This document shows positions 35,701-47,700 of a DNA stretch of 64,000 bases, in pieces. Positions within the stretch are counted from its first letter, which is position 1, and each line of letters starts with the position of its first letter. The stretch is from Prinia subflava (lineage: Eukaryota > Chordata > Aves > Passeriformes > Cisticolidae). The DNA lies in the NCBI RefSeq assembly GCF_021018805.1, contig NC_086248.1:98045239-98109238 (forward strand), written 5' to 3'. The translations under genes and the position numbers were made by a program. Below the pieces are notes generated by a model. The model searched no databases, was not told the DNA's origin, and saw only the letters and a program-made list of their open reading frames with translations.

Positions 35701-38700
35701 GGAACTAGACAGGAGAACAGTGGGAGAGGAACTGCCATGCTGTGCCCGACCTGCTGGCTGTCTGTGCTTGTCATTCTGTCTCTGACAGCAGCCAGCAGGA
35801 GCTGCTCCTGGGAGATGAGCAGTGACAGGACAGCCTGCTCTTGGGGGAAGCTCCATCCTGGCAGCTTGTCCCATGTCCTGTAACAGCAGGCATTGTGCTC
35901 CTTATGCCTGGTTACAGCTCATCCTGCAGTGGAGGGATATCCCTTACTGGTGCTATGCTCCAGGAGGCTGGTCTTGACCAAACATGCACTGGCACTGCTG
36001 CAGGGTGTACCAGGGCCTCGTGTGACAAAGGAAAGCAAAATCAAGGTTACCATTGCAACAACAAAGTGCAGGTCTGCATAGCAGCAGGGCAGATCCCATC
36101 TTGCCCTTTGCCCTGGGAGCAGAGGCATGCCTGGCTTGTAGCTCCATCTCCAGCAGGCGCAGCAGTCGAGGGCAGCGTGTCCCATCTCTCCTTTGCACCC
36201 TGCTGGCCCTGGTCAGCTCTGTGCAGGGAATGGACAGCAGGAGCTGACCTGCTTGTTTGGGGCACTTGCAGTGCACCGTGATCTTCCTGGTAGCTTCATC
36301 CTGAGGAGGTGCAGGACTCTGGTCCTGAGGAGCAGCACTGCTGCCTTTAATATTTTTGAGGGGCAGATGGAGGGGCCTGGAGACTTCAGGCAGAACCAAA
36401 GTGACACAAGGACACTGTGGGTGTTTTGTGTCTCAAATTTACTGAATTCCCTGTAGATGAGTAATGGCAGGAAGGACCTGCAGGCCTTTAAAGAGGTGCT
36501 AGAGGTGTTTTCCTGAATGAAGGCCAAGTCCAGCACACCCCAGCATGTACTGCTCACACCCCTCATGGGGGTCACTTGGAGGGGCCACGTGCACTGGCAA
36601 CGTCTTGTGAGGGTCAAGGGAAGCACGCAAGGAGTTGGTTTCTACTCCCCTGGCTCCTCTGAACTGACCCTGTACCATGCTTTAGTTGGTGCTTCAGTTT
36701 ACCTTCCCTTGGGGCACTTGGCTCTTGGCTGCCTGTCCAGAGATCTTGTTTGTTACTTGCCATGGATGGCTCCATGTGTGATCCCTCCCTGTGGAAACAA
36801 CTTGTGCTTTTATTGTTTCTGCTGTACCTGGAGCAGGCTCTACAGGGTGCAACTAGCCTGAAGCAGAGAGCTCAGACTCCTCAGCATCTCCCATGTACTG
36901 TGTCCTCATTCCAGTTCACGATACACAGAGCTGACCTCTTCATTAGGCTTTAAAAGGATAAGGATTGAATGGTGTGAGTCTTTCCCATTTAGCACGTCAG
37001 GGAGCTGCTCTTCTCCCAGGCCGAGCAGAAGGAGCAGGGGAGGGGAAGGCAGCTTGCAGCAGCCACGCTGTGCTCCACAGCTGCTCAGCTGGTTGTCCCC
37101 TTGTATGGGGTGCCCTTGTGAGTGACCCAGCAGTGCCAGCACAGTGGCCAGTGCTGTGACACACAGACAAGTGACAGCAACAGCCACGTGCGAGGGGAAC
37201 CGACAGCGGCAGCTTAGAGTGGCCGTGTCCTGCCGTAATCTCATTTCCCTGCAGCTGTGATTAGGGCTGCTCCCAATATAGCACCAGGACATGGCACAAG
37301 GGCACGTTTTATTGGCCTCTTAATACCCAGCACTGGGGAAAGTGGTGAGGCTCCAGCTGCTGTTGGCAGCTCTTGCATGTAAACACGGCAGTGAAGGGAA
37401 GGGGAGGGAATTTCTGGAAAGGAATACTGCTCCCTGCTGTGCTTTCCCACCCCTGCCATTGCTTGTCCCTGCTGCCAGGGCCAGCTGTTGGGGATGGGAT
37501 CAAAGCCTTGGATTTTGGACCCAGGCATCAAGGCAAGAAGGCTTTGCAGCTGTGTCAGCCCCCCATTCCCATCAGCTCAGGAGCAGGCGGGTGCTGGGAG
37601 CAGGATGGTGGCAGCAACATGAACCTGGCTGCCACCTCTGCAGCCACTCAGGGCTGGGCCGTGTGTGCTCAGAGCGCTTTGGAGTTCCAGGATCCAATGG
37701 GCCTTTGCTCCCTGAGGCTGTGAGCTGTTTTTGGAGGGATGGAAGTTTTGTAAGCCAGCAGTGCCTGTCCTTGGAGGAGGAGTCCTGCCCACACTGCCCA
37801 ATTAGCCTTCCTGCCACAGGTGCTTGTCATGCCAGCATCTGACCTGGGGACAAGTCATCCTTGTGCTGGCCTGTGTGAGGGGACTGCTGTGAGCACAAAC
37901 TGGCAAAGACAATGGGTGTTCTCCTGTCTTAATTCTGTAGTTAAAAGGCGAGGGGGGGTGTGTGTGAAAAGGAATTAGTTTAGTATCTACTAGTTTTGAA
38001 GTAGATTCATGCTACATGCAACTCTATACTGTCAACAGATGATAAAATAGGATTCAAAGAACTGCAGAAGCCTTTTCATTTTAATTTCATTTCTTTTCCA
38101 CGCCGGTTCTGTCTGAGCATGACTGTCTGACAACAGAACTACAGATTCATAGCTTCATAAGCATCAGGGCCAGATGGACCCATTAGATCAGCCATTCTGC
38201 TCACCCTTCCTACCTCATCCAGCTCCCTGCCAAGCACTTTATAACTTCTGCTGTCAGTTGTGCCACAGGCTCATTTTCCTAGAGAAGGGCCCTGTGGGCC
38301 AGCCACAGAGTGGCTTGGGGTGACTGGGAAACATTTCCCATACTGACAACTTATCCAGATTTTTGGGATAATCCCTCCCACCGCTGGCCTTTGCTTTTGT
38401 GAAGGTGTGTGCCTTACTTGACTGCAGCATTGGCACTCAAGGCCCAGAGTACCTGGGCAGGGTAAGCTGCTGTCCATTTTGGGACAGGCGATGGACACAC
38501 AGCTCACTTTGCAGAGTCAGTGGTGGATGCATAAAGATAATGGCTGTTGTAGTCATTAATGGAGAGAATTCATAGCCTCTCCTGGTGAACTTGACAGCCC
38601 TTTGGAGGGAAGTGACTCTGAAACAGGCAGTGCAGAAGTAATAAGGGAGGCACAAAACTGGCAAGAAGATTCTGCAGTGTATGAAAAGGGACCTGCTTAC

Positions 38701-41700
38701 GGTCTCACGCTCGCCATTGTGATAGCACCTGCTGTGCTAGAGGCAGGTTTCAAGTGCACTGACTTCAAACAGCTTGCAAAGAAGCTTTGAAATGTGCTTT
38801 TAAGGCCGTTGTGCCTAGGAAAGCCCGTCTGGTAATTGATTTACCCTAGTTAAATGTTTCAGAGGATGAAGTAAGAGCTAACACCAGGATTCAGACTGCT
38901 CTAGGACAGGAAGACAAAGTGCTGAAGCTGCTTCTCTTACAGAAATCTCTTTCCGTGTGTGGATGTGTGGAGGGAGCCTGGAAATCATCCCCTGTAGCCG
39001 CGTTGGGCACGTCTTTCGGAAGAAACATCCGTACGTCTTTCCAGAGGGAAATGCCAATACATACATTAAGTAAGTGATTTGTACTCACTTTGGTTTTTTT
39101 GTGAAACGACCTTCCTTGTAGGGAGTGGGGAGCAGAGAAGACAGGCAGGGAGGTTTGTTTGGAAAACTTTGAAATATCCTTGGGCAGGAATTTTTTGAGC
39201 TGAAGAAAATTTAAGTCAATACAACTGTCCCATAGGATTTCTCCAGTGTTGAGAATGTGACAGAAATAGGACATTTATATGGTAGCTTTCATCAGCACAG
39301 AAATGGGGGGATGCCCCCAGCACATCCCTGAGCGCTGGCTGCTGGGACATCAGATGGTTTAGACCTTGGGGTCATCAGAACACATTTATAATGACCTGAA
39401 ATCAGGCTGCCAGCAACGTCTGTCAGTAGCCAGTGACCTTAGCTGAGGGCTCAGTGTGGCTGGGCTGAACCAGAAGATTTGGTTCCCAGTGCCTCTCTGG
39501 GATGGGGGCCAAGCAGCCCAATGGGATGGGGGCCAAGCAGCTTGCCAAGTGGGTGGCTGTGTCTCCAGGCTGGTGCTCTCTCCTGAGCAGAGGCAGCAGT
39601 GGGCTGCACTGGCTGGCATGGACACCGAAGGGACTGCCAGGGCACCCCAGCTGAGGGGCACCTCTCCTCACACACAGGAACACAGACTGAATCAGGTACT
39701 GAAAGGGCTGCCTGAAATGCACTAAGATCCTGGAAACATCAGGCAAAGAAGGAGGGCATCCAGAAGTGGGAATAGGCATGGGAAAGATGATCAGAGCAGC
39801 TAGTGAGGTCAGGAAGGATTTCCTCCATTTTTAGAGTGTGAGGCTGAACGTTGTTCCTTAAGTGAATGACAGAGAAAAGCACTGGGTGAACTTACAGTAA
39901 ATGCAGGGTTGTTTCTGAGCTAACCTGCAGCTGTGAGTGCTTACACACCAGGCTTTCCTTTTAGTGTGGGCTTCCCACTGTTAGAAAGAGCCAGCAGCAT
40001 TTATGAAGACCCAGGTGTCTGTCACAGGGCTATGCTGACCCAGGCTCTCTGCAGCTTCCTCAGCCTTTGCTTGAGTCCAGGGGGAGTGCAAATTACACCT
40101 CTCACTAACACAGTGTGTGATTTCCAGCCACGCAGTGCGTGGAGTGGGAAGGGGGTGGCAGTGACAGGCATAGGGCATTGCTGGCATCAAGGAGCAGAGC
40201 ACAAATTTGAGAATCACTAGGAGGGCTCTTACTTTCAGCAGTGAAGCAAGACTACTTCAGAGGGGCCTGGAATGTGGCGAAATCGCCACTGTCAGAGTCG
40301 CTGTGAGGGAAGAGGTGGCGCCTGCATAGCATCACCTGCAGGAGGAGCAAGGGGAGCTGGAACAGCTCTGGTGACTCCCTGCCAGGCACAGGCCCTGGGC
40401 ACTTCGGGGATGTCTGTGTCATGCCTGGGTGTGAGCCTTGGCATTCAGCCCCGTGTTTCTCATAAACTCCAGTGAGAGCAGGAAGCCAAACAAAGGAACC
40501 CTGCACGTCGGGGAAGGTTAGGTGCAGATGTAGACACTGATTTAGTCATCTCTTGAGCAAGAGCACTTAGACTATTGCCTTAGAGAGAGAGGGGAGGAAG
40601 CCCATGAATCAGCAAGGGACTGAAGATCAGTCTGGAGAAATGTACCTGTAGGCGTCAGGAGCTGGGATGTTATTAACCTTAGGGTATCTGTCAGCCTTAA
40701 TGCTGCAGTGTATAGACCGAGAGGAGAAGCAGCTCCTGGCAGCCTGATGCTCTGTAGCACTTCTGTTTAAATAGAGGTGTTAGCAAAAAATACCTCCACC
40801 TTTCTGCCAGATACTGAGTGTTTTCCCCTGCTTCAGTGTGATAGACAGCTCAGGCTCCAGTGCAGTGCTGGCCTCACGTGCAGAATAATCCTTTTCTGGG
40901 CACCTGAGACTTGGCTGTGTCCAGAGCCTGCCCACAGCACCTGCAGCTTAGTGGTGTGGCAGCAATAGCTTGGAGACACTGACCTGCCTTGGAGCAGGAG
41001 TTTGGAGCACTCCCCTGATGTGGGCTGGGATAGGCAGATAGGTATGGAGTAAGAAATCCATTTGCAAGAGGAGTTAGAACCATATGGAGTCAACAGAAGA
41101 TTTGCTGAGGTTCAGAAACCTTCTGCAGATACCTGGCTGATGTGGGAGACTGGCATTTGTGCTGCAGCACTCTGGTGGGGTGGTTTCTCTTTAAGTTTTG
41201 GATGCTGAGGTTTGCCTCAGTGAAATCCAGGAGTGCAAACAGGAGAGTCCATTGGGGGTTGAAACAAAGGAAATACTTGCAAATCTTTGGCAAACTTTTC
41301 AAAGCTCCAACCCAGCCACCAAACAAAACCCTAGGCACTCCTGCCTTGGAGATGATGTATAAGACAACCTTCAGTTCTGGGTCTGGTGGATGCAAAGCAT
41401 CCAGCTGTGTTTGAAGTGGTGAATTTTTCATCCAGGCTTTATTTGGCCTGATGTGCTTGGTCCCTGGAGTAACGGGAAAGAGGGAGAACCTTCTCTAGTA
41501 GTGAGGGGTGGGCTGGCTCAGAGGTGAAGACGAAGCTGAGGTGGGAGGAGGGCAGGATGGATCCGTTTGCATTTTGGAGAATGCCACCTTGCAGGCGCCC
41601 TTGGTTTCAGCGTGTCCCGTTGCTCCCTCAGGAACACCAAGCGCACGGCGGAGGTGTGGATGGATGAGTTCAAGCAGTACTACTACGCCGCCCGGCCCGC

Positions 41701-44700
41701 CGCCCAGGGGAGGCCTCTGGGCAAGTAAGGATTGTTCCTCTGTGCCTGTGCCCTGCCTGTGCCCTGCCTGCTGCAGTGGGTGCTCACAGAGACGTCCCCT
41801 GCTGTGCAAACCTGCCTGCGTTGTTTCTGGAGTGACAATCAAATACTAATGATAGGCACGTGCTCCAGCAGTTTAAATGCTGTGCTGGTTCATTCCAGGG
41901 AGGGAACCAAACCCAGGTGGGGAAAGACCTCCTCTGCCTCTGTCCTGTCCTTGGCATTACATAGAACTACTTCTGATCCCAGAGCTGAGTTTGGCAGGGA
42001 GAGTCCAGAGGTGCTGGTGGCAGCTGACAGGCAGGAAAATCATCCGATTTTTGGCCTGCTGATGCTTTACTGGAAGGCAGCAAATGTTTGTGTGCAGGGA
42101 GTTTGCCATTCATTCTGTAAGGAGTCAGAAATGCCTCCCTGTCCTGAGAATTGTAACTATTTGTGTTGTATTTCTCATTTTCACATGCTCCTCTTCACCT
42201 TAGAAAATTTCCTTCAGACTCCAGGGGGTTCTGAGTCCAAACTTGAATTCCTTGTGACCACTTTTTAATCTCCAGGATAAATAAGTTGAAGTCCTGGTGA
42301 TTCTCCTGTTTCTGCTGAGGTCATATCTTCCTCCCACCCATCAGCACAGAATGAAGTAGCAGCTCTGTCCTCTGCTTGGTGTAACAGGGTATAGAGAAGT
42401 TGACCTATGTGAAAAGGAGGTGCTGGAGGCTTCTGACTATTCCATGAAAGCCAGCTCATATCAGCTCCACAGGTGGAGGCTGGCCCAGGGAGAAGCTGGA
42501 GTTTGAAAATGTCACTGTACAGCCTGATCTCTCAGCACACATTTTGTCCTGAGAAACACACAGTGAAATATGTTTTTATTAAACTTCTGCTGGCTTACCA
42601 GTGTGTTTAGGTGCTCTTGCAAATCAATGCTTCCTGTACTCCTGTAAACCAAGAGTAACTTAGAATAGCAAGTAGCATGTTTTAATTTCCTAATATGTTA
42701 ATATATTCAGGTAAGGGTTATTGCATAGTAGACAGCATACATTTTTTACTAATCATTTTTAAATGACTGTGCTCTTCCATGAACCATTTCAGCTCCAGAC
42801 TCCTTGTTAAAATGACAATATGTCATCATGCCATTTTACCAAGTGAGACCCCCAAGGAGCCAGAGATCAAAACAAGCTCATGCAGAGAGAAACCAGAGCT
42901 GCTGATGCTCTTGTGTTTGCTCTCTGTGCATTTCCAATGGCTTTCTCTCAGCCTCCCGTGGTGTGTTGGGTCTCATCTTCATCATTTCCTTTGTATCTCT
43001 CTGATGTTTCCTCCCCACAGCATCCAGAGCAGAGTGGAGCTACGGAAGAAGTTGAAATGCCACAGCTTCAAGTGGTACCTGGAAAACGTTTATCCCGAAC
43101 TTCGGTACGGATGTGTGATCTCCACCCACATCTAGCAGGCCAGTGGGGTGCTCCATCCCTCCCTCCTGCCCCACAGAGCTTTCTTCTGCCCCAGAAACAC
43201 AGGCCCCCCTCCCTTGGGCTTCACAGAAGGGCAGAGTGAATTTTGTGCTGGCTTTGAACGCAGCTTGCGCGCAGTGTGACATACTGCAGGGCTTTGGAGA
43301 TCCTTGGGGGTCCCTTCCAAATCAGGATATTCTATGATACCTGCTTCCTCTAGGCTCTGCTGCAGGGCTGGTGAGGGAGAAAGCACCAGTTATTCCCATT
43401 TCTTCTGGGGAATTCAGTTGGTATCATCCTGCCCAGGCTTTGCAACAGGTTCTGTAGGGAATTAAGACAGTTTTCCTTACAAAAGTATCCCAAGGCAGAA
43501 AATCCACTGTATAGCCTCTGCTGGGGTGTTTCGGTACTTAATGACTCCTGCTAGCTAAACAAGCACCTAATTTCTAGTCCTTTCACACTGTTCTGTGGCA
43601 CTCAAGGCTTCTCTGTTGTGAAAGCACTCACCCTAGGATTTTATGACTTGTATTCAGATGGCTCTGCATTGCTCCTAGCCCAATGCTTTGCTAAATATCG
43701 TTGCTTTTGCACAGATATTTTTTAGTTACCAATTTACTCCAGAAACCATTGGATTCATTCCCCTGGTCCCTATCAGGAGCTGTTCTCAGAAAGGATGGTA
43801 AAGTTCTAGAGATGCTTCAGGGACCTGGTGGTGCAATAGCTGAGTGCAGAATCACTGTGTGAAAATGATGATTTATAGCCATTTTCTTACTTCTTTTTTT
43901 TCCTTTTTTTTTTTTCTTTTTTTTTTCCCACATGTGGCATTGCACAGCAGCATTCACAGGCAATGCCAGGCTTCTGTGACAGTTTGTTTTAAAATTCCCT
44001 TCTCCTGTAAGCTGAAGGCTGACCTTCAGCCTGCTCCTGGCTCCTCTGTTTGCCTTGTGCAGTTATTTATGTTTTCCTCTTTAAAAGGTCATCCATCCAT
44101 CTCTGAGCACTGCTTCTGCAGTGTCCCTGTCCATGTGCTGCCCTCACTGCTCCAGTATTGTGGTAGATCTTGCCACCCCTCATTTTCTGAAGGTGAAATG
44201 GTGCAGCCTTACCCCACTGAGCCTCCCTGTGCATGGGGCAGTACGATCTTGTTTTCATGCTGTTCCCACAGGATTCCCGAGGAATCGCTCTATCAGACTG
44301 GGATAATCAGGCAAAGGCAGAGCTGCCTGGAGTCACACAAGTCTGAAGACCAAGAGCTCCCCATCCTGAGCTTAAATCCTTGTAACAGCAGCAAGGGCAC
44401 AGTACCAAAGGCACAGGTAAGATGTGTTGTGTATCCCCATGATGCTGGATGGGGAAAAGCCGTGGGGCAGCTTCAGATGATTTGTTAAGGTTGCTAAAGC
44501 TCTGTTGAAGGATTTACCCATTCTGGCAGTGTCTTTCCTTAGGCAGCAAGTCATTGAACCCTGGCAGCTCCACCCTGCTGGAGGCCCTGGGCAGCAGCAG
44601 GGACTGGTGCAGGAGCCACAGGACAGCGCGTCCCACTCATCTCCGTGGGAGCCTGTGCTGAGCTCTTCCCGCTGCCCAGGAGCACCACAGATCAAAGGCA

Positions 44701-47700
44701 AAGAGAATTATAACTTCCTCTCATCTCTCAGCCTTTTTTCTCTCAAAATGGTCTGAGTCGCAGTGGCATTTGTAACTTCATAGTCTGCATCCTCTCAGTA
44801 TTGGATTGCCCATTAAACTAGCAAGAATTTAATGAAGATGATCTCAGTTTTTTCAGTCTCACTGTGACGAGAAAAAGCTGTATGAATTGATGTTCTCAAA
44901 AGCACAGCCTAGGAGATGTTAGAGCCAAGAGCAGGCACATGTGCCTTGCAGCAGAGTTTCTGGAGCAAGACCCTGAAGATACACACAACTTCAAAACTCA
45001 CCTTTGCTTCAGGCTCCCTTTGTGATTTTGGGCATGTCAGTAGGTTCTGTGTTCCCATCTATAAAACAGGGAGGATAACAATCCCTTGCTTTTCCATGGT
45101 TGCCATGAAACAATTCAGTAGGAAATGGTGTGGTGTGCTTGCTTCCACTTGACTGTACATCCTTAACCCTCATGGTTACATATTCAAACCAGGTAGCTGG
45201 GCATAGAAAAGGCCCAGCCTGGGGAGACTGCTTGAAATATCCCTGATTTGTGTGTGCAAACAAAGCATGTCATTATGTGCATCTCTGTCAAATGCAGTTG
45301 CATGCCTGTCTGTAGGCAGGAAATTAATATCTGTTTCACAGCATGGCAAAATCAACAATGACTACTTGAATATTAGTCAGTTCAGAAAATGTAGTTAATA
45401 TAATTGCAAGTGCCACACAGTAACACTTAAAGTTTCACTGGTTTCCATGTTCCAGAACTGTTTTTCTTTCTTTTGCTGCTACATGGACTTTTCACACAAA
45501 TAGCAAAGGAAGCAAGCTGATGAGAGCAGGTCATTGTGTTTTTCAGGGCTGGCTCTGCAGAAGAAAGGAAAAGTGTTCTAACAACAACAGCAACTTCCAA
45601 TGAATCGGCTGTTTAAAAAAAAAAAACTGGGAAAATCAGAATGAAAAATGCTGCTGAAAGTTAGGGTTTGGAAATGAAATGGTATTGGTCTTTCTGAAAT
45701 ACCAATTTGATGTGGTATTTTAAAATGAGAAATGTCATGCCAACAAGTTGGATTGTTTCATTCCCCCCAAACACATTTTGTTTTGACATTTCTGTGCAGT
45801 AAATTTTTGGAATTTTTCACGCCACAAACTTTTCATCTTCCTGTTCTGATTCTGCAGCAGTTTGCAATAGGTCAACACTTCCCACTGGATGGCAACTCCA
45901 TTTCACGTGCACATCCAGGACTAAGTCTGCAAAGGAACAGAAAAATGCATTACAAACAGATTGCAGAATGGCTGCACTCAGTACACAACAGGAATAGAGA
46001 AAAGCCTTTCCTTTTTATCTTTCTCTGTCTTTCTGGGGCAGTTCTTTGTTACTTGTACCCATGGAGAATATTTCAGATTAAAGCAGGATATTTAAACTTT
46101 TATTGTGAATAGGAACTTAAATTTTAATGACTCAATTGCCACAAGACCACCTGAACTTGTGGATGACATGGATGTTACAGTCACCAGGCTGTGTAGGATT
46201 GATTATGCAGCAGTCCTGAATGCCACTTGGTTTTGCATTTGATATACCAGAACAGAGCAATAATCTTCACTTTTAACATACTGAAGTCACGTCTTGTTTA
46301 CCCTAAGCTTCATTTTGTGAAAAATAGGCTTAGCTAAATCAAAGCTGTGCTTTCTTGGCATTCAGTAAGTACTGTGGAAATATCCTGGCTGTCCAAATTC
46401 TTTATTATCACTATTATAGTAGCAGTAATTTGGTTGCTTTAATTGCCTTTCTGTAGCTGTCTCCCTGCTGGGCTGCTCCAGCCCTTTACCAACATTACAT
46501 GCATGAAGTCTTGGGACTGGGTGTGAGAAGATCTGAGCAGTCGTGGTTTGAGGAGAGAGGCACAGGAACTGTCAGATGGTAATCAGTTGCTCTTTATTTT
46601 AGGTTTTTCTACCTGTAGTGTAGGGAAGGGTGTTGTGAGACCTCTGGCTACATCCATAATTCGGATAAATTGAGATGAGTACTCAGTGGTGAAATCAGAC
46701 TCACACCCTTAGCATGTCTCAAAAAATCTCCCTGATGGTGTCTGGTGTTGGTCCTGAATTACTGAAAGGGGCACTGAGGCACAAGAAGACCCCTCATCTT
46801 TGTGTAGGAGAGCTCTGTCTTCTCATCCTGGGGATCCACGTGTCCCTTTTCTCTCCAGGAGGCCTGGTAGCAGTCAGGGTGGGCTCTGTCCCCTGAGGTG
46901 GCTCTCAGAGGGATCTTGAGGTGTGGTTGAGGACCCCAGGGTGGCTGTCAGGGGGCTCCTAAGTTAGTGACAGGCAGAGATGCTTGTGCAGTGCCCATCC
47001 CCAGGGCACAGCAGGCTCTGCCTGTGCTCCTGCCCACTGGAGCCTCGGCACTCCATGCCTTGTTGCATCTCATTTGCTAAATGAACAGATTGATTTAGTT
47101 TTTCACAAGAGAAATGCATCTGAGGGAAAATAATTGATCATAATTTTGTCCTTATCTATCTAATGAAGATGTGAGTAGTTCGTTTTCTTTTTTTCAAACC
47201 AAGTGTCAGTTGGTATTAATTCATAGAGTTTGGAAAAGACATCTGACTAGGATTTATTTAAGTCATTAGCAGCTTCAGGAAACCTGACATACTTCAGATA
47301 AAAAATCTGAAGATGCTTTGACCTGGATATAACACATGTATAAGCAGTTGCTGCAAGAGAAATGTAAAGCTCAGGCAGCTTTTAGACAAGCAAAGAAATA
47401 GGGGGAAGGCTGCAGCATCCATTTCCTGGCCCTGCACCCCAAAATACCTGGGGTTTGCAGCTGAGTGGATGCCATTGCATTTGATTGGCATACCTTGACT
47501 CTTCTTGGGAAAGAAATGCAGTGTGATGGTCTGCCTGGTGTGGCTCTGATGCTCATCCCAGTTGGCTTGAGGTCCTCTGTGTGCTGGCTAGATCTGCACT
47601 TTTTTTGGAGAGCATTTAGCATCTATCCAAACTAAGTGCCCCTCCTGAGACATCTCAACCATAAACGTTCTCTTCTGACCTTCCTCCCCTCAAAAGCCTT

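Larger units (their letters stand above)
43105..44271 (+). other. GALNT14 intron, 1.2 kb
   Basis: Contains a short CR1 tail at 43285-43340 and a T-rich tract at 43891-43929, 340 bases before the acceptor. No AATAAA was seen, which argues against use of the in-frame stop at 43133-43135 as a real transcript end. Confidence 0.85.

Noticed and set aside
35841..36626. Several overlapping 100-150 codon open frames on both strands
   Set aside because: Open on many frames at once, no conserved motif, inside an intron; attributed to base composition.
43021..43239. Longer exon reading past the donor at 43105
   Set aside because: The + frame 42880-43239 is a different phase from the GALNT14 frame, and the true frame stops at 43133; splicing at 43105 restores the conserved lectin domain.
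43844..44488. 214-codon + strand open frame
   Set aside because: Its second half is the real GALNT14 exon 44272-44416 in frame; the first part is T-rich intron read through the acceptor and has no protein-like composition.
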